Below are positions 1 through 8,450 of a stretch of DNA of 64,000 nt, piece by piece. Numbering within the stretch: position 1 is the stretch's first letter; the number at the start of each line of letters is the position of its first letter. Made by a program: the position numbers and the translations under genes. Origin of the DNA: Marinoscillum sp. 108 (GTDB lineage: Bacteria; Bacteroidota; Bacteroidia; Cytophagales; Cyclobacteriaceae). The notes beneath the pieces were generated by a model. That model did not search any database, was not told the DNA's origin, and was given only the letters and a program-made list of their open reading frames with translations. Where the stretch lies: positions 1 through 64,000 of the forward strand of contig NZ_LR734811.1 in the NCBI RefSeq assembly GCF_902506655.1. Reading direction: 5' to 3'.

Positions 1-582
1 TCCTCCTGACTCCTGAAGTGACATCCCCCTCGGCCGATTCAACTTGCCCCCGTAGTTACCCAAACTTGTTGCGGTGGGTGTATTATCCAGAGTAACTCCA
101 AAATCAAGAAATATTAAATTATTAGTCGCCTGGTCATTGGTCATCAACCCATACCAATGACCTCCCTCTTCGTGAAGCAATATCCTATCTGGTGAGGATA
201 ATAACCCGGATGGGTTACCTAGATTGGTTACAGTGGCTGTATTTGAATATACCACCCGATAGATTTTATTTCCGTTTCTATCTGAAACAAAATGATAATA
301 TTTGTCATTGTACCATTGCACCGTCTGATCAATAGGTAAAGAGCTACCCATTGTAGAAATGATAGATTTCGTCGGAATTAGGCTCATTTCTCCAGCGCAA
401 AAATCCCACTCAAACTGAGCACTTTCGCTAGAGTGATTGCTGACTTCCAGACTCTGATCAACACATAAATCAGAGTCAACATCAAAATCGGGAGATATAC
501 ACTGGCCGTATGAAGTGAAAAAATTTAGATTTGCCACCAAGGCAAAACTCACTACCCAAAATGGTTTGCAAGAATACCGCAT
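1..582 (-). CDS. Secreted PKD/repeat protein, N-terminal part (continues beyond window)
   Basis: The minus strand is open for 194 codons from an ATG at 582 to the window edge, so the 3' part of the gene is missing. Residues about 6-24 form a hydrophobic signal peptide. Residues about 28-75 (CISPDFDVDSDLCVDQSLEV, then a FEWDFC motif) look like the PKD-type opening of large Bacteroidota exported proteins. After that, units of about 49 residues recur, each with a pattern like LGNxxGxLxxPxxI followed by EEGG or ESGG, which suggests a beta-propeller or NHL-like fold. Proteins of this type often end in a gliding-motility-associated or T9SS C-terminal domain, but that end is not visible here. A small stem-loop (591-604) sits just upstream of the start. 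The role is inferred to be cell-surface or adhesive; there is no catalytic motif. Confidence 0.75.
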   Translation of the reverse strand, partial: MRYSCKPFWVVSFALVANLNFFTSYGQCISPDFDVDSDLCVDQSLEVSNHSSESAQFEWDFCAGEMSLIPTKSIISTMGSSLPIDQTVQWYNDKYYHFVSDRNGNKIYRVVYSNTATVTNLGNPSGLLSSPDRILLHEEGGHWYGLMTNDQATNNLIFLDFGVTLDNTPTATSLGNYGGKLNRPRGMSLQESGG

Positions 583-710
583 AAATTTGCCCTTAAACAA
601 GGGTTATTTAATTGCAATTTAAGAATAATTAATGCGACACTATCAAGTTGTTTCGTTGAACTGAAGCTAATTCACTATAAATAAGGTACTATTCACCACT
701 ATTGAAGTCC

Positions 711-733
711 CTAACGAAAGAATTGCTCGTTAG
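711..733. other. Small inverted repeat upstream of the sulfotransferase
   Basis: A perfect 7-bp stem (ctaacga at 711-717, tcgttag at 727-733) with a 9-nt loop lies 45 nt before the start at 779, in the 196-bp divergent gap 583-778. It has no T-tract, so it is not a good terminator. It could be a leader hairpin or an operator half-site pair. I see no clear TAnnTTTG promoter box in the gap. Confidence 0.3.
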
Positions 734-778
734 CAGATTTTGGAGTAGTTAAAAAGGTTGAAGGTCAAATGAGTCACT

Positions 779-1582
779 ATGGATTTCTTAAAGCCGTTTC
801 TATTAAAGCTTGGTTATTGCTCTAAACCACAATTTATAATCATTGGAACCCAGAAGGGTGGTACCTCAGGTCTATTCAATATCCTAAACCAGCATTCACT
901 ACTTTATGGATCAAGTCAAAAAGAAGTGCACTATTTTGACAATGACGAATGGTATGAGCAGAACAAACTGGAAGAATACCATAGTTACTTTCCTCTACCA
1001 CATCAAATCCCAAAAGGAGCAAAGGTTTTCGAAGCTTCTCCACTCTACCTGTTTCACCCTAAAGCTGCCGAAAGATTATATTCATACAACCCCAAACTAA
1101 AATTAATTATACTACTCAGAAACCCTGTCGAAAGAGCTTTCTCCGCCTGGACCATGTACCACCATCATTTTTCAAACCAGCTAAGTAGTCGCCATGATCC
1201 AAGAAGTTTTTCACAAGCCATTCATTATGAACTAAATCACCTTCAAACTTCGGACTACTACAGTGATTTTAGATCCTATTTAAAAAGAGGGATTTATGTT
1301 AATCAGATTCAGAATTTCTTAAAGTTTTTCCCTAGGAAACAACTGCTTGCCATTGAGAGTGCTAGTTTAAAAAATGATTTTGACCCTACAATTAGAGAAA
1401 TATTAAATTTCATTGGAATCCCATATGCCAAGCTGGAAAATATAACCTCAAACAAAAGTCAGATTAATGATAAAAACCAATACCAACAAGAAATGAAGGC
1501 GCTTCATCAATTTTTTGAACCTTTCAATAAACAGCTGTTCGACCTACTAGACACCAACTGGAATTGGGATTACAAAACCTAG
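779..1582 (+). CDS. Sulfotransferase (PAPS-dependent, heparan-NDST-like)
   Basis: This protein of 267 residues is predicted to transfer sulfate from PAPS to a sugar hydroxyl or amino group. The 5'-phosphosulfate loop is visible near residues 23-31 (GTQKGGTSG), and the 3'-phosphate-binding segment near 113-123 (RNPVERAFSAW). These are the two hallmarks of carbohydrate sulfotransferases of the Sulfotransfer_1 type. No signal peptide or membrane helix is seen, so it should act in the cytoplasm. It is the only forward gene at this end of the polysaccharide locus, and it is convergent with the last gene of the long minus-strand operon, sharing a 4-nt CTAG that holds both stop codons. The acceptor is unknown; the neighbouring glycan is the obvious candidate. 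Confidence 0.85.
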   Translation: MDFLKPFLLKLGYCSKPQFIIIGTQKGGTSGLFNILNQHSLLYGSSQKEVHYFDNDEWYEQNKLEEYHSYFPLPHQIPKGAKVFEASPLYLFHPKAAERLYSYNPKLKLIILLRNPVERAFSAWTMYHHHFSNQLSSRHDPRSFSQAIHYELNHLQTSDYYSDFRSYLKRGIYVNQIQNFLKFFPRKQLLAIESASLKNDFDPTIREILNFIGIPYAKLENITSNKSQINDKNQYQQEMKALHQFFEPFNKQLFDLLDTNWNWDYKT

Positions 1583-2514
1583 GTAGAAGTTTTTCTAGAT
1601 AAGCGAAGGCCTATCTTCCTTAAGTAAACTCTCATTTTAATAATCAGTGCCTTCATGAGGCCTCTGAAGGGGGTTACCGAGGCTATTTTTTGTGGATCTG
1701 ACAATACCCGCAAGTACTTATCCGCATTCATCAGATCAACAATCTCCTCAATTCCGGCTGTGGCTGCATCAGTATATTTGTTGTCAAAAGAAATGTTTAC
1801 ACAAGTATACAAGTATGAAAGACTGAGTATGAGTTTACCTTTGGTGAATCTACTTGAAACACCTCCTGGATGTCTTCTATAAACAGCCATGGGAGTATCA
1901 TTATAGTGGATTTTACCCCCATTCCTCATTAAAGTAAAATACAATCCCAAATCCCCATGTGGAGAATTGAGGTACCAATCTGGCAAAACAATTACCGGAG
2001 GCTTTCTAAAAACCACACTGCATGTTGGGATGAACCAAGGTGAAAATAAATCTTCGATTTGAAACTCTTCTTTCACAATCTTCCCTTCAGAATTAAATAA
2101 ATTCAATTCCTGATCCCGGCGCTCCAAAACATTGTGGCAAGAAATTATATAATCGGAGTTAGATTCTAATAGGTCAACCTGTTGCTGAAGCTTAGAGGGG
2201 TCAGTCCAGTAGTCATCTCCTTCGCAAAGAGCTATATATTTCCCTTTAGCCTTGGGCCATAGGTACGTTGGCGAGGCTCTAATCCCCTTAGACCATTGAT
2301 TCTCCGTCTGATAAATAGGTTTGATAAGCCCAGGGTGCTTCTTTTCAAATTCCTGAATGACATGAGCTGTATGATCAGTCGAGGCATCATCATGTATGAG
2401 AATTTCAATCTCAAAATCCACGACTTGGCTTAAAAAACCGGAGATTGTATCTCTGATGAACTCTTCATGATTAAAAGTAATGCAGCAAATACTCACTAAG
2501 GGCTTATTCATCAT
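1579..2514 (-). CDS. Glycosyltransferase family 2
   Basis: 311 residues with a GT-A fold at the N terminus. It opens with VSICCITFNHEEFIRDTI (residues about 6-23), has the nucleotide-binding DDASTDHT (about 41-48), and has an acidic metal-binding EGDDYW near residue 100. No clear membrane segment is seen. It is probably the distal gene of the long operon, since transcription from 23771 ends here. Two consecutive ATG codons (2514 and 2511) can start it. The donor sugar and linkage cannot be read from the sequence. Confidence 0.85.
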   Translation of the reverse strand: MMNKPLVSICCITFNHEEFIRDTISGFLSQVVDFEIEILIHDDASTDHTAHVIQEFEKKHPGLIKPIYQTENQWSKGIRASPTYLWPKAKGKYIALCEGDDYWTDPSKLQQQVDLLESNSDYIISCHNVLERRDQELNLFNSEGKIVKEEFQIEDLFSPWFIPTCSVVFRKPPVIVLPDWYLNSPHGDLGLYFTLMRNGGKIHYNDTPMAVYRRHPGGVSSRFTKGKLILSLSYLYTCVNISFDNKYTDAATAGIEEIVDLMNADKYLRVLSDPQKIASVTPFRGLMKALIIKMRVYLRKIGLRLSRKTST

Positions 2515-2562
2515 TACTAGTTCCTGGTTATCAGCACTTATATGTATTTACCATATTAAACA

Positions 2563-3582
2563 CTACTGCTTCGATTTGTAGTTTAACCTTGCTTCATCTA
2601 TGTGCTCAAATCGTCCAAGCTCCATCTCAAGTTTCATATCTTCGAGAAGCTGTAAGTAATTATACTTTGGTTCGTACCCCAAATCTTTTTTGGCATTTTC
2701 AATATCATATAGGTACGAGGTTTGACTGGGTTTTTCAGGGCGATAGATAATTTCAGAACTCCTCCCTGTTGGGTTAAATACTTTAGCCACACCTCTTACT
2801 TGTTCTTCCAAGGAGGTGGCTTTCCCAGTAGCAACATTATAAAAACCTCTCGAATTTTCACTAGAAATGGCCTTAACCACCATTTGAGTAAAATCTTTCA
2901 CATAAACTATATCCTTTGAAATTGTTGGGTCTCCCCAAATTTCAAGAGGGCTCCCTTTTTTAGCCTCATCAATTAAGAATCTATATGCCATGATTGCCCT
3001 CCTTCCATCCACATACATTTCTGAGAATGACCTATAGCTGTAAATCGTTGGAAGCCTGAGAATTACATTTTTTATCCCGAAATCCTGAAAATAGTGTTCA
3101 GAAAGATCCACCGCGGCATTCTTGCTAATGATGTAAACCGCATGATCCCCTTTTAAGTTGAGTCTCCTTGAAGCATCTGGTGGTATTGCCTTGCCGGTAT
3201 TCCAAAAACCAGCAACGTCTGAATGAGATTGAGTAAAGATGTATTTCTCAACATTATGAACTCTGCAATATTCCAGAACATTGAAGGATCCAAGTATATT
3301 GGTTTCAAGATAAAGCGAAGGCTCATACCCTTCCATTCTGGAGGGCATCACTCCGGCTATTTGGACCACAGCTTTGACGTTAGATGTAGGTAAGGCCTCA
3401 AAAGCAGCCTTCTGCCTAATATCAATCTTTGCTGTTTCAATTCCCAGCCTTTGATAGTAGGCCTCATTAAGATTTCTATTGCCACAAACAACCAATCTAT
3501 ACTGTCCCATTTTGGACAATTCATCTACCAGATAAGTACCAAGTGTGCCAGAAGCACCCAAGATTACGATCGTCTCCTTCAT
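2563..3582 (-). CDS. NAD(P)-dependent sugar epimerase/reductase (extended SDR)
   Basis: 339 residues of the NAD-dependent epimerase/dehydratase family. The dinucleotide-binding glycine motif GASGTLG lies at residues about 8-14 and the catalytic YxxxK appears as YIISK near residue 150. The family makes or interconverts nucleotide sugars (4-epimerases, 4,6-dehydratases, 4-ketoreductases). This one does not match a single well-known enzyme closely enough to name. Its start overlaps the stop of the WbqC gene in an ATGA (3579-3582), which implies translational coupling. Together with WbqC and the DegT aminotransferase it may make a modified amino or deoxy sugar; this is inference from context. Confidence 0.82.
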   Translation of the reverse strand: MKETIVILGASGTLGTYLVDELSKMGQYRLVVCGNRNLNEAYYQRLGIETAKIDIRQKAAFEALPTSNVKAVVQIAGVMPSRMEGYEPSLYLETNILGSFNVLEYCRVHNVEKYIFTQSHSDVAGFWNTGKAIPPDASRRLNLKGDHAVYIISKNAAVDLSEHYFQDFGIKNVILRLPTIYSYRSFSEMYVDGRRAIMAYRFLIDEAKKGSPLEIWGDPTISKDIVYVKDFTQMVVKAISSENSRGFYNVATGKATSLEEQVRGVAKVFNPTGRSSEIIYRPEKPSQTSYLYDIENAKKDLGYEPKYNYLQLLEDMKLEMELGRFEHIDEARLNYKSKQ

Positions 3583-4280
3583 TGTTCTAATGTATAACTT
3601 CTTAATAAATGGCCCATACTGGTAACATCATTGTACATCATGGCGTCTAGGATTGACAAATTATCTGAGAACTGCGTATTGGACTGATTATAGGTTAGGT
3701 CTTTCATTTTTATAAATGCCAATCTTATATGCTCACGCTCAAAGTCCTCTTTTTTATAAAGGATTCTGCCGTTAGACGCATTAATATAAAAATCACAGTT
3801 TAATCTCTTACAAATATCCAACACTCTATCTAATCCTTTCAGATGGTCGTTATCCCACGCTGCTGAGGACACAATGAACTCTTTATCAATACTAAGATGC
3901 TTGCATAACTTCTTTAAGCCGTTGATATTGAACTCCGAAAGGCTCCTGAATGGGGTGTTAACTATTTCAGAAATAAGCGGAAAAACCTGATCAAACTGTG
4001 GTGCTCTATAGTAGCACGATTCAATATTCTTCAATAGTTTATCCTTCCATCTAATATTTTCAACTACTTGTAATTCATTAATCCTCTTATTGGCAGATGC
4101 CCCCTCAATCATGGCATTAATGTATCGTACTTCACCTCTATACTGAATCCTGTTTCTGTTAACCCAGCCCCCCTTTATGTACTGAACATCATCATAAAAG
4201 ACGAAGCTATCACATGAATGTATTAGCTGAAAGTAACCCAAATATGGAAAGAAGTAGGGTTGCATTATTGCTAATTTCAT
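3579..4280 (-). CDS. WbqC family protein
   Basis: 233 residues beginning MKLAIMQPYFFPYLGYFQLI, the characteristic opening of the WbqC family (PF08889). Conserved FYDDVQY and NRNRI segments follow. WbqC-like proteins occur in O-antigen and capsule loci, often beside DegT aminotransferases, and are thought to help modify amino sugars; I am not aware of a settled reaction. No signal peptide or transmembrane helix is seen. The start codon overlaps the stop of the upstream sulfotransferase in ATGA (4277-4280), and its own stop overlaps the next start. Confidence 0.85.
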   Translation of the reverse strand: MKLAIMQPYFFPYLGYFQLIHSCDSFVFYDDVQYIKGGWVNRNRIQYRGEVRYINAMIEGASANKRINELQVVENIRWKDKLLKNIESCYYRAPQFDQVFPLISEIVNTPFRSLSEFNINGLKKLCKHLSIDKEFIVSSAAWDNDHLKGLDRVLDICKRLNCDFYINASNGRILYKKEDFEREHIRLAFIKMKDLTYNQSNTQFSDNLSILDAMMYNDVTSMGHLLRSYTLEQ

Positions 4281-5479
4281 AAACTAAGGTAGTTATACTT
4301 TTCCAGCAGAGAATCACCAGTCAGTGTTTTGAAATTCTGGTTGGAAGCATTGAGTAAGTCCTTTATCAATCCACCATAATTAGACTCCCAGGATAAGTTA
4401 ATATCATCTATATCTAAAATGGGTGCTAATTTTTTTGACAAATCACAAAGACTGTTTCTGAAATGATAATCTATGTAATGTTCGTTATCAACCCTGGGTT
4501 CCCTCAGGAAATCGGTATAATAAGGAATAAATCGGTGGGTGTCAAAAGGATGCAAAAAGCCACTCTCGAAAGAATGAGGGAATCTCCTGTTGAGCTCAAG
4601 CTTAATGGCTAATTCCCGGTCTGTAAGCTGCTCATTATACTCCGATTCGACATGGGTGATCCTATCATCCAATTCTAATTCATTTGAAATTCTTTTGAGG
4701 AATTGCTTCGAATTTTCTCTCATTTCCTCGAAAAAGAAGACTTTTATATTCTCTCGGCCAAAAAGATGAGCATATAAATTGAAAACCCGATCATAATTCA
4801 AATCACTCAGAAAATTTCTATCCTGATACTGCCATATGTATTTCAGGTAATCATCAAAACTTCCGTTATACCCAAACCTGACTGTTTCCTTATAAAGTGA
4901 GCGGATCAAATCAGTCTGTCTCCTAACAACCATTAGAATTTTTGTGCCCGATTCGAATATTCCAAATAACCTTTTGGCTTTGGTTGTTGTATCTATACCT
5001 CCGTGCCAGTTGAAGCAAATGTTTTCATTGGAGATACCAACCGCGCTTACCATTTTATTACTGTCAGACTGAAGGAAATAATTTTCAAAAATCCCCTTCA
5101 CTTGAGCTTGATCATAGGAAAGATCGTTTTTGAATCTCAGATCTATCTCAAGAGCCATGTTCACATGCTTATCAATGTATCCATGGTCATCCCAGTAACC
5201 CTTCACACTATCATTTCCACATCCCAAGTGTAGAAGTTGCTGATGCCTACCAAAAAAACCTCTCTGAAGTGCTGTAGAAGCAGATTTTGGATATCCGATA
5301 TGGATATAGCGGATTGCCTTCTCAGTTTTTCTCGGCTTAATTGGTTTACTCAATTTGGTCACTGATGACTGTTCTTTTGCCAAATGCTCTTTGAGGATTT
5401 TATGTATACCAAAATGCGAAAATATCTTTCTCAGATTGAGATGGTACAGGCTCCTTGCTAATGTGCTAATCTTTTTCAT
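4277..5479 (-). CDS. Sulfotransferase-like protein
   Basis: 400 residues. A PAPS-binding loop is visible near residues 58-70 (HIGYPKSASTALQ), and a 3'-phosphate-binding-like segment (VVRRQTDLIRSLYKE) lies near residue 185. The first 55 residues are basic and have no clear partner in the fold; they may be a separate helical extension. The rest is typical of bacterial sulfotransferase-domain proteins with an unknown carbohydrate acceptor. It lies between the DegT aminotransferase (3-nt gap) and WbqC (4-nt overlap), so it is likely co-expressed with aminosugar enzymes and may act on an amino sugar. Confidence 0.78.
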   Translation of the reverse strand: MKKISTLARSLYHLNLRKIFSHFGIHKILKEHLAKEQSSVTKLSKPIKPRKTEKAIRYIHIGYPKSASTALQRGFFGRHQQLLHLGCGNDSVKGYWDDHGYIDKHVNMALEIDLRFKNDLSYDQAQVKGIFENYFLQSDSNKMVSAVGISNENICFNWHGGIDTTTKAKRLFGIFESGTKILMVVRRQTDLIRSLYKETVRFGYNGSFDDYLKYIWQYQDRNFLSDLNYDRVFNLYAHLFGRENIKVFFFEEMRENSKQFLKRISNELELDDRITHVESEYNEQLTDRELAIKLELNRRFPHSFESGFLHPFDTHRFIPYYTDFLREPRVDNEHYIDYHFRNSLCDLSKKLAPILDIDDINLSWESNYGGLIKDLLNASNQNFKTLTGDSLLEKYNYLSL

Positions 5480-5482
5480 ACC

Positions 5483-6556
5483 TTAAAGAGCCTTTAGAAG
5501 AATCTCAGCAATCTTTTCTTGATCACTCTCGGTCAACCCATAATACATAGGGAGACATAAAATTCTTTTTGAGATGTCCTCGGCTATAGGACAAGATTGG
5601 CTTTTCACATAGTCCAAACTATTTAAAGCCGGATAAAAATACCTCCTTGGAAAAATATCACTTTCTTCTAGTCTTTTCTTTACCTCGAGTAAAATTCGTT
5701 CACTCTCAAAAATTATGGGATAATAAGAGAAGTTAGATTCTCCGGCTGAACTAACGATAGGCCTTCTAACTCCAGAGTGCTGCAATAATGTATCATAAAA
5801 AACACTCAACTTCTTACGATCGAGGAGTATTTCATCAATATAGTTCAGGTTTACTAAACCCATGGCTGCATGGAATTCACTGACTTTCCCATTGATTCCA
5901 ATGCCTTGGAATTTTTCTGAACCGTCGTGACCAAAATTTCTCATGAACGCAACCTTTTCGAGCCATCTCTCATCTTTAGAGAAGATTCCACCTCCCTCAA
6001 TGGTGTGATATAACTTAGTGGAATGAAAACTAGATATGCTTATGTCTCCATATTCAAACAATGATTTGTCCTTATATTTCGAACCAAACCCATGTGCTGC
6101 ATCAAAAATAAGTTTTTTTCCCCTGCTCTCACTTAAAAATTCAAGAGATTCAACATCACATGGATTTCCAAAACAATGAGTAGCAAGAATCCCATCGACC
6201 CCATGACCAAGTGCTTCCTCAACCCTCTCTGGGTCAATGTTCAATGAATCTGGGTCAATATCAACAAAAATGGGCTCACACCCTTCCCACACCAAACTAC
6301 TGGTAGTGGCCACATAACTAAAGGGAGTGGTAATGACCTTACGTTTCATCCCCAAAACTTTGATAGCCAATTGCAAAGCAATGGTTCCATTATTCACTAG
6401 CAACATCTCCTTAATTTTTAGGTATTTTGCTAGTCTATCCTCCAATTGGCGAACATTAGGTCCATTGTTCGTTAACCAATTATTCTCCCATATTTCGTTG
6501 ATATATTTTTGATATTCGTCCTTTTTTGGCAGGAAGGGCTGTGTAATAGGAATCAT
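5483..6556 (-). CDS. DegT/DnrJ/EryC1/StrS family aminotransferase
   Basis: 357 residues of the PLP-dependent sugar aminotransferase family, which converts a keto group on a nucleotide sugar to an amine. Visible family features are TTPFSYVATTSSL near residue 76, DAAHGFGSKY near 152, and HSTKLYHTIEGGG near 179, whose lysine should form the Schiff base with PLP. Length is normal for the family (about 360-380). A keto-sugar donor could come from the PseB/CapD-like dehydratase at 24886-25842 or the epimerase at 2563-3582. Regiochemistry cannot be told from sequence. Confidence 0.9.
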   Translation of the reverse strand: MIPITQPFLPKKDEYQKYINEIWENNWLTNNGPNVRQLEDRLAKYLKIKEMLLVNNGTIALQLAIKVLGMKRKVITTPFSYVATTSSLVWEGCEPIFVDIDPDSLNIDPERVEEALGHGVDGILATHCFGNPCDVESLEFLSESRGKKLIFDAAHGFGSKYKDKSLFEYGDISISSFHSTKLYHTIEGGGIFSKDERWLEKVAFMRNFGHDGSEKFQGIGINGKVSEFHAAMGLVNLNYIDEILLDRKKLSVFYDTLLQHSGVRRPIVSSAGESNFSYYPIIFESERILLEVKKRLEESDIFPRRYFYPALNSLDYVKSQSCPIAEDISKRILCLPMYYGLTESDQEKIAEILLKAL

Positions 6557-6587
6557 TGGACTCTTTTAGTAAAATGGAAATTATATA

Positions 6588-7223
6588 CTAATGACTTGAA
6601 TTAAGTTTTGGGAAAACTTCCCTCACAGGATTAACACTGAGAAACGAACAAAACTTATTATAGCTAGATTTATCATTCAAATTGATCACCAACAAATCCA
6701 TTTTCCGCTCTTTGAAGTAGTCCTTAATGCCACGGTTATACTCATTGTAAAACCGAATCAAAATCTCCCTGTTGTATGGATCACTCTCGGGAGTGTCAAA
6801 TAAAAGCCTATTCACCTTCCAAGGTCTTCCTGGTGATGAGTTGAATGCAGCTTGCAAGTGCTCTTTGGTGGGTGTTTGTCCGTTTGCCCACAACTTTCCA
6901 TGAAAATTGATTAGGGAGGAAACCCACTGATCCGGATCATCCCTTTCCGTTAGAATAAACTTACTCCCTGGAAATGCCTGATCCAGCGCAACGTAAGTGT
7001 AGGGAAATGAAAAGGGTGAATCCTGAAAGGCTTCAGCGCTTTTACAATATTTCACTATTGGACGGAAATCTCTCATAGCCCAACTATCTAGTAAACCCTT
7101 GGCCTTCTCCTCATCACCCACTTTGAATCCGAGCTCACCAAGAGCGAATTTCAGCGAGGTGGTACCTGTCTTGTTAAGACCAACACAAAAAATCTTCCTT
7201 GCTTGAGAATACCTTCCGAACAT
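6588..7223 (-). CDS. Sulfotransferase family protein
   Basis: 211 residues from the ATG at 7223. A longer frame starts only with TTG at 7253 and would overlap wzt by 20 nt, so the ATG is preferred. The N terminus holds the PAPS loop CVGLNKTGTTSLKFAL directly after the start, which resembles the compact Sulfotransfer_4-like group. FILTERDDPDQWVSSL near residue 110 fits the 3'-phosphate-binding segment. It lies between the exporter ATPase and the aminotransferase. The acceptor is unknown. Confidence 0.8.
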   Translation of the reverse strand: MFGRYSQARKIFCVGLNKTGTTSLKFALGELGFKVGDEEKAKGLLDSWAMRDFRPIVKYCKSAEAFQDSPFSFPYTYVALDQAFPGSKFILTERDDPDQWVSSLINFHGKLWANGQTPTKEHLQAAFNSSPGRPWKVNRLLFDTPESDPYNREILIRFYNEYNRGIKDYFKERKMDLLVINLNDKSSYNKFCSFLSVNPVREVFPKLNSSH

Positions 7224-7233
7224 GCTTTTGACG

Positions 7234-8448
7234 TTAAGACCAATAGGATTCAAACTCGATGGGTTGCCAAATATCTCTGTCTGATAAAATCTGAAATGTC
7301 AGAACAGAAGATATTCTCAAAACTCTCTCCCCATCATTGGTTACGGATAGAGTAAGGGAGTAAATCCCCTTAGATAGATTAATATGGTCAGTTTTAAGGT
7401 TCAAATGAATTTCACTAAACTCAGAATCTATTCTCGTAATCTTGTCATTCGGAATATCCTCTTTTGGCCAAATCAAACCAATGGGTCGCTGTTCCAAATC
7501 AAACACAATTAAATGTATTTTCGGATTTGCATACTGGTTGGAAATTTTGAGTCTTATTTCCACCACCAGATCATCTCCATGATTAACACTAAGGGTGCCC
7601 TGCGTCAGTTGAGCATTCTGGATACCAATTTGCAAAAGTTCCACCCCCCCCTCAGTATTAATGAACTCAAGACCCTTGGTGCTCATCATACTGTAATACT
7701 GATCTATCCCGGAGGGTACATTGCTCCCCGTATATACCACCTTCCCGTGGTCCAGCAACATCAGTTGATTTGAAAGTCTGGAAACCTGGGGCATTTGATG
7801 GGAAACAAAAATGACCGAGCAATTTGCAATTAGTCTGTCTAATAAGTTCAAGCATTTTAACCTAAAACCAATATCCCCTACAGCCAGAACCTCATCAATA
7901 ATTAAAATGTCGGGCTCCAGTTGAGCTGCAACAGCAAAACCCAACCTAACCTTCATGCCTGAACTGTAATTTTGGACAGGTGTATCAATAAATTCTTCTA
8001 ATTCTGCGAACTCAACGATTTCATCAAACTTCTCTTCAATTTCCTTTTTATCAAACCCCAGAACCGCAGCATTGATGAAAACATTCTCCCTCCCTGTCAA
8101 AATAGGATTAAATCCAGCTCCCAATTCAATCAGGGCACCAACCTTACCTCTCATCTCTATTCTACCAGTATCCGGTTTTATCAACCCATTCAAAATCTTA
8201 AGTAATGTGCTTTTTCCAGCTCCATTATGACCTATTAATCCAAGACATTCACCCCTGCGAAGTTCAAAAGAAACATCCTTTACAGCCCAAAATTCTTCCT
8301 TCCGTAATGTTCTATTCCGATCGCGACCTATCAGCTCAAAACCAATATCCTTCATGCCATACCACAAGGATCGTTTTAGACTTTTACAGAACTTTTTCGA
8401 AACTCCTTCGGCTTTGATGAGTATTTCTCCTGATCCTCTATTCTCCAT
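7234..8448 (-). CDS. wzt: Polysaccharide ABC exporter ATPase with C-terminal binding domain (Wzt-like)
   Basis: 404 residues. Residues about 1-245 are an ABC ATPase: Walker A GHNGAGKS at 73-80, the signature YSSGMKVRLG near 162, Walker B ILIIDEVLAVGD near 183, and a switch histidine in SHQMPQ near 217. Residues about 250-404 form a beta-rich extension like the Wzt C-terminal domain, which in E. coli O8/O9a binds the modified non-reducing end of the O-polysaccharide. The protein should energise glycan export through the permease encoded 2 nt upstream (8451-9305). The long C-terminal domain suggests that the exported chain carries a terminal modification that is recognised before export. Confidence 0.93.
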   Translation of the reverse strand: MENRGSGEILIKAEGVSKKFCKSLKRSLWYGMKDIGFELIGRDRNRTLRKEEFWAVKDVSFELRRGECLGLIGHNGAGKSTLLKILNGLIKPDTGRIEMRGKVGALIELGAGFNPILTGRENVFINAAVLGFDKKEIEEKFDEIVEFAELEEFIDTPVQNYSSGMKVRLGFAVAAQLEPDILIIDEVLAVGDIGFRLKCLNLLDRLIANCSVIFVSHQMPQVSRLSNQLMLLDHGKVVYTGSNVPSGIDQYYSMMSTKGLEFINTEGGVELLQIGIQNAQLTQGTLSVNHGDDLVVEIRLKISNQYANPKIHLIVFDLEQRPIGLIWPKEDIPNDKITRIDSEFSEIHLNLKTDHINLSKGIYSLTLSVTNDGERVLRISSVLTFQILSDRDIWQPIEFESYWS

Positions 8449-8450
8449 AA

